This document shows, piece by piece, positions 25,167-32,332 of a stretch of 49,844 nucleotides of DNA (positions within the stretch are counted from its first letter, which is position 1; each line of letters starts with the position of its first letter). Origin of the DNA: Actinomycetota bacterium (lineage in GTDB: Bacteria > Actinomycetota > Rubrobacteria > Rubrobacterales > Rubrobacteraceae); contig SIRX01000110.1 in assembly GCA_004563715.1 (NCBI GenBank), forward strand, positions 1 through 49,844. The letters run 5' to 3'. Below the pieces are notes generated by a model that ran no database searches, was not told the DNA's origin, and worked only from the letters and a program-made list of their open reading frames with translations. Position numbers and translations under genes: made by a program.

Positions 25167-26309
25167 CTACGCGGGCCTCGGGTGTTTGGCAACCTCCGAG
25201 CGCGCCCGGATCGCGATGCTCTGCAACAAACCCAGGGATAGGATGCTCACGACGAGGCTGCTCCTCCCGTAGCTGATAAACGGGAGCGGTATGCCCGTAA
25301 CAGGCATAATGCCCATCGTCATCCCCACGTTCACGAAGACGTGAAAAAGGAAGATGGTCCCGACGCCCACGGCGAGGAGCACCCCGAAGCGGTCCCGTGA
25401 GATAGTGGCCACGTAGAGTATGCGCCAAACCAGAATAAAGAAGAGGAACAACAGCAATATGCTCCCGGCGAACCCGATCCTCTCGGCCAGGTTGGAGAAG
25501 ATAAAGTCTGTGTGGTCTTCGGGGAGAAAGCCCAAATTGGCGAGCGTCGTCGCGGACAGCCCCTTGCCGGTCAGCCCGCCGGACCCTATAGCGAGCTTGG
25601 ACTGAATCACCTGGTAGCTGAGGTCCGTCGAGCCGGCGGGGTCCAGAAACGCCGTCAGGCGCGCCACCTGGTAGTCGGCCAGCAGCCCCGCCTTTACCGC
25701 CGCAAAAGAGCCTGCTATTCCCGCTACCCCCAAGGCGGCGATCTGGTAGATCCGGGCTCCACCGGTGTAGGCCATCGTCACGAACACCGCGCCGAAGACC
25801 AGGGCTGTGCCCAGGTCCGGCTGCAAGAAAACCAGCGCAGCCGGGATGCACAGGAAACCCAGGGTCTTGAGGAAGTTCACGTTGTTGTGTATGGGCTTTT
25901 CGACCAGGTAGCCGGCGAGCGCGACGACTACCAGCAGCTTCGCGAACTCCGAGGGCTGGACCTGCACGGGCCCGATGTCTATCCAGCGCTGGGCTCCACC
26001 CGAGACCGTCCCCACGAGAAGGACCGCCAGGAGCATGACGAGCACGGTAACGTAGATGTGGCGTATGTACCTCTGCCAGATCCGGTAGTCTATAAGCGCC
26101 AGCGGCACCGCGCCCACCAGGCCCACCACAAACCCCAGCCCCTGGTTCAGGGCGTAAGCCTGCCGGTCGTCGGTTCCCGCGACGTAGACGGCGAGCATGC
26201 CGAAAGCGGTCAGCGCCAGGCCCGCCAGGAGCAGCATCGGATCCAGCGCGCCCAGCTTGCCGATGGACTCCGCCCTCGAGGGCCGGACGTTGCTTTTCGT
26301 GTAGCTCAT
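25167..26309 (-). CDS. rodA: RodA/FtsW-family peptidoglycan glycosyltransferase
   Basis: A 380-aa SEDS polymerase with about ten membrane helices, which builds lateral-wall glycan strands with the Mre elongasome. It shows QPSEFAKL, the IGSGGLTGKGL segment and the catalytic aspartate in LPEDHTDFIF. The last signature, usually SYGGSS, reads SYGRSS (codons GGG AGG). Its ATG overlaps the mreD stop (ATGA). No class B PBP gene lies next to it, although SEDS enzymes normally work with one. Calling it RodA and not FtsW rests on the mre context. Confidence 0.93.
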   Translation of the reverse strand: MSYTKSNVRPSRAESIGKLGALDPMLLLAGLALTAFGMLAVYVAGTDDRQAYALNQGLGFVVGLVGAVPLALIDYRIWQRYIRHIYVTVLVMLLAVLLVGTVSGGAQRWIDIGPVQVQPSEFAKLLVVVALAGYLVEKPIHNNVNFLKTLGFLCIPAALVFLQPDLGTALVFGAVFVTMAYTGGARIYQIAALGVAGIAGSFAAVKAGLLADYQVARLTAFLDPAGSTDLSYQVIQSKLAIGSGGLTGKGLSATTLANLGFLPEDHTDFIFSNLAERIGFAGSILLLFLFFILVWRILYVATISRDRFGVLLAVGVGTIFLFHVFVNVGMTMGIMPVTGIPLPFISYGRSSLVVSILSLGLLQSIAIRARSEVAKHPRPA

Positions 26310-26815
26310 CTAACCTCGGCCTTACGAACTGCTTTTAACAACCATCCTCCAATTAAATAGGCTAGCAGACCGTTCAGCAAAGCGTCCGGCAACACCCCGG
26401 AGAACAAGAAGCCCAGCAGCGGAGGCCGTTCCAAACCGACGAGGTCCGCCGCCAACAGCCGGATCAGGCCATAAGCCGCCACCGAAAGCGCCACCAGCTG
26501 GGCGAGCATGAACCTCTCTGCCCCCTTGCTCCACCTCGTTCCGTACCGAACCGCGAGCGTCGCCGACACGACGCCGCCCATCGCCCCGACCCCGAACAAA
26601 AACATGCCGCTACCCAGGGTGTCGCTGAGCACGCCGCCGAAAAAGCCGAGCAGGATCCCCTGGAGATCCCGCAGCCCAGCCGCCGTGAAAACTATGGCTA
26701 TTATCACGAACTTGGGCGAGAACCAACCAAAGTCGAAGTACGGTGCCACTACCGCCCCGAGCACCGCGGCGAGCGCCACCACGACCGCCGCCCGGACGAC
26801 GGAGGCGTGTCCCAT
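26306..26815 (-). CDS. mreD: rod-shape protein MreD
   Basis: A 169-aa membrane protein with about five or six helices. It begins with a hydrophobic segment (VVRAAVVVALAAVLGAVVAPYF; key residues form one helix) and continues with LRDLQGILLGFFGGVLSDTLGSG, the loop conserved in MreD (GFxxGxLxD). It sits 15 bp after mreC and overlaps rodA, the standard place for mreD. It is thought to link MreC to the SEDS/PBP synthases. Confidence 0.9.
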   Translation of the reverse strand: MGHASVVRAAVVVALAAVLGAVVAPYFDFGWFSPKFVIIAIVFTAAGLRDLQGILLGFFGGVLSDTLGSGMFLFGVGAMGGVVSATLAVRYGTRWSKGAERFMLAQLVALSVAAYGLIRLLAADLVGLERPPLLGFLFSGVLPDALLNGLLAYLIGGWLLKAVRKAEVR

Positions 26816-26830
26816 ACGGCTACCCGCCGT

Positions 26831-27733
26831 CTACCAACCGACGATCACCCTGACCTCCTGGAGGGTGTCCGGGTTGGCCGCCGGGTTCACGACTATCTTC
26901 TTGTACTGGTCTATATCCCGCGAACTGACGGACTCTACGGTCCCCACGAACAGCCCCGGCGGGAACAATAACTCCAGATCCCCGGCCCGGCCGCTGGTTA
27001 CGACGAAGTCGTCCTTCTCCACCGTAGCCCCGAGGCCTACGAAGTCTACCCCGAGGTACCCTTCCCAACTGGTCTGCAACAGGCCTTCGCCATATCTGGT
27101 CTCTTCGTCGGAGGCGTCCGACACCAGCTCGCCGGACGAAGGATCAAAGTCCGCCGGCGGCACCACCCGGACGCCGGCGGCGAAGTTCTGGTCCGTAACG
27201 AGCATAACCTCGGCCGTGTTCGCGGTGACACGGCCCGTCGTGCGACCCACAAGGGTATTGTCGCCGACGATTACCGGCTGCTCGGGCCCGATACCGTCTT
27301 CGGTGCCAACGTCGATCACTATGCGCTGCGTGAACTGGTCGCCTACAGGAGCCACGACCCCCGCGAGGGGACCGTACTCGTAGGAAGCCCGCTCCCCGTC
27401 CAGCAACTCGCGCAGGCGGTCGTTCTCGCTCTGTAGCCGCGAAGCCTGGGCGGCCAGCTCTTCGTTCTCGCGCGCTTCTTCTCGCAGACGCTCCATCTCC
27501 TCCGAATCGCTGAAGACGTTGTCGACGCTCTGGCGCGCAGAGGCCACGGGCTGCGCTACGAGCCCCACCGCGCTGCGCACCGGCTGCAACACCTCCGCCG
27601 CTCCGAGCTGTACCGTATGCAAAGGACCCGTGGGGCCTTCCCTGACGTACACAGTAAAAAGCACCAGGCAGGTTACAAAGAGCACGGCTGCGGTGATGAG
27701 TCCTCTGGTAGCGCTAGACTTCTTGCGTCCCAT
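26831..27733 (-). CDS. mreC: rod-shape protein MreC
   Basis: A 300-aa bitopic protein. A short basic N-terminus and one membrane helix (about 11-30) precede a coiled coil (about 75-115, with MERLREEARENEELAAQ). The beta-rich MreC domain follows, with VVAPVGDQFTQRIVIDVGTEDGI and VVTSGRAGDLELLFPPGLFVGTV (key residues VTSG and FPPGL). It organises the elongasome at the outer face of the membrane. It lies 6 bp after mreB. Confidence 0.93.
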   Translation of the reverse strand: MGRKKSSATRGLITAAVLFVTCLVLFTVYVREGPTGPLHTVQLGAAEVLQPVRSAVGLVAQPVASARQSVDNVFSDSEEMERLREEARENEELAAQASRLQSENDRLRELLDGERASYEYGPLAGVVAPVGDQFTQRIVIDVGTEDGIGPEQPVIVGDNTLVGRTTGRVTANTAEVMLVTDQNFAAGVRVVPPADFDPSSGELVSDASDEETRYGEGLLQTSWEGYLGVDFVGLGATVEKDDFVVTSGRAGDLELLFPPGLFVGTVESVSSRDIDQYKKIVVNPAANPDTLQEVRVIVGW

Positions 27734-27739
27734 AACCGC

Positions 27740-28765
27740 CTACGAAGAAAGCACGGTGCGATAAAGGTCCATTTCTTCCAGCGAGCGGCCGCTGCCTATC
27801 GCAACGCACATCAGCGGGTCGTCGGCGATGTGAACCGGTATCTTGGTCTCCCTCCTGAGCCTCTCGTCCAGGTGGCGCAGGAGCGCCCCGCCGCCGGCGA
27901 GCACCATCCCCCGGTCCATGATGTCCGAGGCCAGCTCCGGGGGCGTCCGGTCGAGGGTATCGCGAACGGCCGCCACGATAGCGTCCACCGGAGCGCTGAT
28001 GGCCTCCCGGATCTCCTCGCTGGTCATCACGACTGTCTTGGGCAGGCCGTTGACCAGGTCGCGGCCCCGGATCTCCGCCGACTCCTCTTCCTCCAGCGGG
28101 AAGGCGCTTCCGAGCTCTATCTTGAGTTGCTCCGACGTCTGGGCGCCGATGGCGAGCTTGTACTCCTTCTGGATGTAGCTCGCGATCGCGTCGTCTATGT
28201 CGTCGCCCGCCATCCGGGTCGAGGACTTGGTCACGATGCCGCCCATCGAGATCACGGCGACCTCGCTGGTCCCGCCGCCGATGTCCACGATCATGGACCC
28301 CTGCGCCTCGTTTACCGGCAGCCCGGCGCCGATGGCCGCCGCCAGCGGTTCCTCGATGGTGAACGCCTGCCGCGCCCCCGCGGCCTCGGTCGCCTCCCGG
28401 ACGGCCCGCAACTCTACCTTGGTCACACCCGAGGGCACACACACGACCACCCGAGGCCCGAGAATATAGCGGAACCAGCGCCGCTTGGACTGCGCCTTGC
28501 GTATAAAGTAGGCGATCATCTTCTCCGTGACCTCGAAGTCGGCGATAACGCCGTCCTTGAGCGGCCTTATCGCCACGATGTTGCCCGGCGTACGTCCGAG
28601 CATCCGCTTGGCGGCCGACCCCACGGCCACCGCCCGGTCCGTCTTGCTGTCTATGGCGACGACCGAGGGCTCGGAGAGGACTATACCCTGGCCTTTTACG
28701 AACACCAGGGTGTTAGCCGTTCCCAGGTCTATGGCCACGTCCCTGCCGAACAATTCTCCAAACAT
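27740..28765 (-). CDS. mreB: cell-shape actin MreB
   Basis: A 341-aa bacterial actin. The phosphate-1 loop [11 protein letters not shown], phosphate-2 [16 protein letters not shown], the adenosine motif [15 protein letters not shown] and the connect motifs are all present. The N-terminus [16 protein letters not shown] and the final VLSS match rod-shape MreB. AGAGGA lies 6 nt before the ATG. It heads the mreB-C-D-rodA run, 39 bp after radC on the same strand, an arrangement (radC-mreB-mreC-mreD) known from Firmicutes. Confidence 0.96.
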   Translation of the reverse strand: MFGELFGRDVAIDLGTANTLVFVKGQGIVLSEPSVVAIDSKTDRAVAVGSAAKRMLGRTPGNIVAIRPLKDGVIADFEVTEKMIAYFIRKAQSKRRWFRYILGPRVVVCVPSGVTKVELRAVREATEAAGARQAFTIEEPLAAAIGAGLPVNEAQGSMIVDIGGGTSEVAVISMGGIVTKSSTRMAGDDIDDAIASYIQKEYKLAIGAQTSEQLKIELGSAFPLEEEESAEIRGRDLVNGLPKTVVMTSEEIREAISAPVDAIVAAVRDTLDRTPPELASDIMDRGMVLAGGGALLRHLDERLRRETKIPVHIADDPLMCVAIGSGRSLEEMDLYRTVLSS

Positions 28766-28804
28766 ACCGCGTCCTCTGCCTGTAGTTGACGCCCGGCCCG
28801 CAGG

Positions 28805-29491
28805 CTAGAGCATCCCGTGTTCTTTCATGCTGAAATGCCCGTCCCCGATTATTACGTGGTCGAGCACCTCTATACCGACTATACCGGCGGCAGCGTTCAG
28901 CCGCCGGGTGACCTCCCTGTCTTCCGCGCTCGGATCCACCCTACCACTCGGATGGTTGTGCGCGAGGATCACGCTCGCCGCGCTCGCCCGGATGGCCGGC
29001 TTGAATACCTCCCTCGGATGCACCAGCGAAGCCGATAGCGTTCCAACCGAGACCGTGGGGATCTCCAATACCTCGTTCTTGGTATTGAGCAGCACCGCCA
29101 CGAAGTTTTCCCGGTCAAGATTAGCTATACGTCCCCGCAAAAGCCCATCAACATCCGCGGGCGATGATACCACGGGGCGTCCCGGGTTGCGAACCCTCCC
29201 CAGCCGCTTGCCGAACTCTACCGCCGCGAGTATTATGCATGCTTTTGCTTCTCCGATACCGTGCATCTTGACGAGGTCGTGGACGCTTACGTTGTAGAGT
29301 CCGAACAGGTCGCCGCTCTCGGAGATTACGTCGCCCGCGAGCTCAACGGCGGTCTTCTCGCGGCTGCCGATACCGAAGAGTATGCCCAGCAGCTCCGCGC
29401 TGGAGAGCGCCGCCGGTCCTTCGGAGAGGAGCCGCTCTCTGGGGCGCAGTTCCGGGGGCATCTGCTTTATCGTGTACCGGCGTTGCTCCAT
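28805..29491 (-). CDS. radC: JAB-domain protein RadC
   Basis: A 228-aa RadC-family protein. The N-terminal helical half contains LPPELRPRERLLSEG-like residues (seen as MPPELRPRERLLSEGPAALS) and KMHGIGEAKACIILAA. The C-terminal JAMM metalloprotease-like motif is HNHPSGRVDPSAED. The cellular role is unclear despite the historical repair name. The ATG has no Shine-Dalgarno. TAGAAT, whose TAG is also the maf stop codon, ends 7 nt upstream, pointing to a leaderless transcript. Confidence 0.93.
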   Translation of the reverse strand: MEQRRYTIKQMPPELRPRERLLSEGPAALSSAELLGILFGIGSREKTAVELAGDVISESGDLFGLYNVSVHDLVKMHGIGEAKACIILAAVEFGKRLGRVRNPGRPVVSSPADVDGLLRGRIANLDRENFVAVLLNTKNEVLEIPTVSVGTLSASLVHPREVFKPAIRASAASVILAHNHPSGRVDPSAEDREVTRRLNAAAGIVGIEVLDHVIIGDGHFSMKEHGML

Positions 29492-29498
29492 AGCGGCT

Positions 29499-29504
29499 AT
29501 TCTA
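29499..29504 (-). promoter_or_regulatory. -10-like TAGAAT overlapping the maf stop, before radC
   Basis: TAGAAT on the minus strand. Its first three bases are the maf stop codon. It ends 7 nt before the radC ATG, so +1 would coincide with the start codon. No -35 is recognised. Confidence 0.5.
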
Positions 29505-30074
29505 GTACCAACACACCCCGAAGTGTTCGAGCATCCGGACCGTGAGGGCGAGCGGCAAGCCGACTACGTTCGTGTAGTCGCCCCCGATCCACTCCACGAA
29601 CGCCGCAGCCCGGCCCTGGATGGCGTAGCCTCCGGCTTTCCCGATCCCCTCACCGAGGGCCACGTAGGCTTCGACCTCCGTGTCACCAAGCGGGCGCAGC
29701 TTTACCTTGGTGACGGCGCGGCGCACGAGCACCTCGTCTCCCCGGGCGACGGCCACGCCGGAGTAGACCTCGTGGGTACGTCCGTGGAGCAGTTTCAGCA
29801 TCCGACGCGCCTCGCCGGCGTCCGCGGGCTGGCCAAGTACCCGTTCTCCTGCGGGCCGGTCCGGCAGATAGACTACGGTGTCGGCGGCGAGCACCACGCC
29901 GTCGTGGTCCCGGGCGACGGCTAACGCCTTCCCCCGGGCGTTGGCCTCGGCGGTCGCCACCGGGTCTGGCAGGGTGATCTCGGGGAAGCCGCTCTTGCGG
30001 GTCTCGAAGGCATAGCCCGCCTGGTGGAGCAGGGTTACCCGGCGGGCCGACTCGGAGGCCAGAACGAACTGCAC
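29502..30074 (-). CDS. maf: Maf-family nucleotide pyrophosphatase
   Basis: A 190-aa house-cleaning enzyme that hydrolyses dTTP, UTP or modified nucleotides to monophosphates. It shows [12 protein letters not shown] at the N-terminus (usual LASxSPRRxxLL, here A for P), the VVLAADTVV catalytic aspartate, and [10 protein letters not shown] followed by [11 protein letters not shown]. It has a GTG start with no clear Shine-Dalgarno. It lies 13 bp after ndk. Maf is a neighbour of radC and mreB in Bacillus too. Confidence 0.94.
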   Translation of the reverse strand: MQFVLASESARRVTLLHQAGYAFETRKSGFPEITLPDPVATAEANARGKALAVARDHDGVVLAADTVVYLPDRPAGERVLGQPADAGEARRMLKLLHGRTHEVYSGVAVARGDEVLVRRAVTKVKLRPLGDTEVEAYVALGEGIGKAGGYAIQGRAAAFVEWIGGDYTNVVGLPLALTVRMLEHFGVCWY

Positions 30075-30087
30075 AAGGAAATACGGG

Positions 30088-30489
30088 CTAGGAGCCGAAA
30101 AAGAGCTTCAACTCCCGCCCGGCGCTCTCGGGGGAGTCGGAGCCGTGGACGAGGTTGTCCGGCATGCTCAGCGCCAGGTCTCCCCGGATGGTGCCGGGCT
30201 CCGCCTCGGCCGGGTTGGTGGCGCCCATCAACTTGCGTACCGTCTTGATCGCGCCTTCCCCCTGAACCTTCATTGCTACCACAGGGGTGGTGGTGATGAA
30301 CTCGACCAGCTCCTCGAAAAAGGGCTTCTCCCGGTGCTCGGCGTAGTGCTCCTCGGCCAGCTCGCGGCTCACATCCATCATCTGCATGGCGCCGATCTCC
30401 AGGCCCTTGGCCTCGATGCGGCGGATTATCTCGCCGATGAGCCGCCGTTTTACTCCGTCACCTTTTACCAGTACCAACGTCTCTTCCAC
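30088..30489 (-). CDS. ndk: nucleoside diphosphate kinase
   Basis: A 133-aa NDK that exchanges the gamma phosphate among NTPs and dNTPs through a phosphohistidine. The active-site histidine is H115 in [12 protein letters not shown], and [20 protein letters not shown] matches the nucleotide-binding block. Near the N-terminus the family K-P-D-G is K-G-D-G (codons AAA GGT GAC GGA), an unusual change beside the phosphate-binding lysine. The GTG start follows AAAGGGAG. It is followed by maf. Confidence 0.95.
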   Translation of the reverse strand: MEETLVLVKGDGVKRRLIGEIIRRIEAKGLEIGAMQMMDVSRELAEEHYAEHREKPFFEELVEFITTTPVVAMKVQGEGAIKTVRKLMGATNPAEAEPGTIRGDLALSMPDNLVHGSDSPESAGRELKLFFGS

Positions 30490-30502
30490 GATATCTCCCT
30501 TT

Positions 30503-31003
30503 CTACCAACTCATTTTCTTGCCGGTCTCCTGGTTCGTGCCGCAGTAGGGGCAGGTCTTCCAGTTGAGATCCAGCGGTCTCTCACACTCGATGCAGGGCT
30601 TCTTCAGCTCCCAGTTGCAGGCGGGACACACCAGGAAGTCTTTCTCGACCAGCGTCCGGCAGTTGGGACACAGCAGAACCCGGCTGCGCAACTCCCGCTC
30701 CAGCACGGCCAGCTCCAGCTCGCGCTCGCGGGCGTCCAGCTCGTACTCGGGAGGGCGCACGATCAGGTACACGAGGCTGCCCACGAAGGGAAAGATGACG
30801 GCCACTATCCCCCACAAGATAGCCGCGGTTCCCCGGCGCCGGGCATCGGTGTAGGTCCAGTACACCAACGCGAACCACAGCACGATGGCCAGCAAGATCA
30901 ACAACTGCGTCCCGATGCGGATGATCGGGCTGCCCAGGAAGTCCGAGATCAACTGGAAGGGGTCGGAGTCTCTCTGCAAGAGGGCAAAAACCGGTGCTTT
31001 CAT
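30503..31003 (-). CDS. membrane protein with C-terminal double zinc ribbon
   Basis: A 166-aa protein of unknown function. Two membrane helices (about 30-50 and 60-82, the second containing [23 protein letters not shown]) precede a charged helix rich in Glu and Arg (about 85-105). Four CxxC pairs follow (CPNC, CPAC, CIEC, CPYC), which would bind two zinc ions as a double zinc ribbon. Its ATG overlaps the stop of a 31-codon membrane ORF (ATGA), and it lies 13 bp before ndk. Zinc ribbons of this type often mediate protein or nucleic acid contacts. Confidence 0.85.
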   Translation of the reverse strand: MKAPVFALLQRDSDPFQLISDFLGSPIIRIGTQLLILLAIVLWFALVYWTYTDARRRGTAAILWGIVAVIFPFVGSLVYLIVRPPEYELDARERELELAVLERELRSRVLLCPNCRTLVEKDFLVCPACNWELKKPCIECERPLDLNWKTCPYCGTNQETGKKMSW

Positions 31004-31095
31004 CCGAGATACCCCGGCACCAGAAAGTACCCGGCCGCAAAGAAGACGACCGCCACCACGAGCAGGTACCCGGCTAGCTTGAGGGCGCTAGCCAC
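31000..31095 (-). CDS. 31-aa single-helix membrane microprotein (predicted)
   Basis: GTG 31095 to TGA 31000 encodes MASALKLAGYLLVVAVVFF followed by [12 protein letters not shown], essentially one membrane helix with a short cytoplasmic lead. The GTG lies inside the last codons of folC (8-bp overlap), and the stop overlaps the ATG of the zinc-ribbon membrane gene (ATGA). It therefore fills the folC to zinc-ribbon gap exactly. Precise overlap at both ends plus a clean hydrophobic profile supports a real, coupled gene. No Shine-Dalgarno is strong. The function is unknown. A partner role for the neighbouring membrane protein is a guess. Confidence 0.6.
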   Translation of the reverse strand: MASALKLAGYLLVVAVVFFAAGYFLVPGYLG

Positions 31096-32317
31096 CTTCA
31101 CGCAGCCGCTTCATAACGGCGGCGACGGTAGATAGAGACCCCGTCACAAGCACAACACCGTTTGTCTCGCGCATAACCTTCACAACCTCTTCCAATGCCT
31201 CGACCGCGTCCTCGATAACCGGTGCCCGGCGTCCCTCCCGGTCGCGGGGGCCGAACCTGCGTGAAACCCATTCCGGGTCCGCCGCCCGCCCGTCCGCCGC
31301 CCGGGTGAGCACGAGCCGGGCGGCCGCGTTTTTTAACCCGGTAAGCATACTTCCTACGTCCTTATCCCGCAAGACGCCGAAAACGACGCCCAGCGGCCGT
31401 TCCCCGTACACCTCGCGGACGGCGCCGAGCGTGGCCTCTATCCCGTCCGGGTTGTGGCCGCCGTCCACGACGACCGGCACGCCCCGCAGCCCGAAAACCT
31501 GAAAGCGCCCAGGTAGAATACTGGCCACCCGGCGCAGCACGCGCTCCCGCAGTTCCGCGCCGAGAGACCGCCCCAGCAGCACCTCCGCGGCCCCAACGCC
31601 CAACGAAACGTTGCGCGCGAGGTGCGGCGCGGAAGTTGCGCCGGCCACCCCGTACAGATCGCCCGTGGCCTCCACGAGCTTCGCGCCGGCTTCCCGGCAT
31701 CGGCATCGCGCCGCGGCCACGACCCGCGGGTCTTCGCTGCCGAGCACGAGCACACCTCCGCGAGGCACGCTGGCGAGCTTCTCCTCCGCTATCTGTTCGA
31801 CCGTCTCCCCCAGGTACGTGATGTGGTCCAGGCCAACGTTGGTGAGCACTACGGCTTCGGGCCGCGCCGCGGTGGTGGCGTCGTGGCGGGCGCCGAGCCC
31901 GGCCTCGAGTACGGCCCAGGAAACGCCCGCATCGCGGAACATGCGGAGCGCTCCGGCGGTGAGCAGCTCGAACTGCGAGGCCGGCACACCGTTGGCATCG
32001 GCGGTCTCCATGACAAGGTCCATCGCGGCGGCGAACTCTCGTTCCGAGACGTAACGGCCCCGGAGCATTACCCGCTCGGCATAGGAGAGCACGTGCGGCG
32101 AGAGGTATGCCCCGGTAGAGCAGCCCGCTTCCTCCAGGGCGGTAGCGAGCGCCACGGCGGTCGTGCCCTTGCCGTTGGTGCCGACGACCTGCACCACCCG
32201 CATGGACCCCTCCGGCTGCCCGAGCAGGGACAGCAGCGCTTCTACGCGGGACAGGCCAAGGGTAATGTACCGGCGCCGGTCCAGCTCGTCGCTTACCTGC
32301 GCGAAAGAGCGAGCCAG
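31088..32317 (-). CDS. folC: folylpolyglutamate/dihydrofolate synthase, apparently CTG-initiated
   Basis: A Mur-ligase-type enzyme that adds glutamate to folates. It is 409 aa if read from CTG 32317. The P-loop GTNGKGT is at 46-52. LSPHVLSYAERV, GLDHITYLG and VVDGGHNPDG are later signatures. The in-frame region before ATG 32203 contains no ATG, GTG or TTG, but it encodes the normal FolC opening (LDRRRYITLGLSRVEALLSLLG; key residues YxTLGLSRVEALL). AGGAGGT ends exactly 8 nt before the CTG. The ATG at 32203, with no Shine-Dalgarno, would leave only 7 residues before the P-loop strand. It follows valS by 13 bp. Confidence 0.93.
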   Translation of the reverse strand: MARSFAQVSDELDRRRYITLGLSRVEALLSLLGQPEGSMRVVQVVGTNGKGTTAVALATALEEAGCSTGAYLSPHVLSYAERVMLRGRYVSEREFAAAMDLVMETADANGVPASQFELLTAGALRMFRDAGVSWAVLEAGLGARHDATTAARPEAVVLTNVGLDHITYLGETVEQIAEEKLASVPRGGVLVLGSEDPRVVAAARCRCREAGAKLVEATGDLYGVAGATSAPHLARNVSLGVGAAEVLLGRSLGAELRERVLRRVASILPGRFQVFGLRGVPVVVDGGHNPDGIEATLGAVREVYGERPLGVVFGVLRDKDVGSMLTGLKNAAARLVLTRAADGRAADPEWVSRRFGPRDREGRRAPVIEDAVEALEEVVKVMRETNGVVLVTGSLSTVAAVMKRLREGG

Positions 32318-32325
32318 GTGCGAAG

Positions 32326-32332
32326 ACCTCCT
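32326..32332 (-). promoter_or_regulatory. Shine-Dalgarno deciding a CTG start of folC
   Basis: AGGAGGT on the minus strand, overlapping the valS stop codon and 8 nt before CTG 32317. It is one of the best Shine-Dalgarno matches in the window, and no ATG, GTG or TTG of the folC frame lies within 100 nt. Confidence 0.65.
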
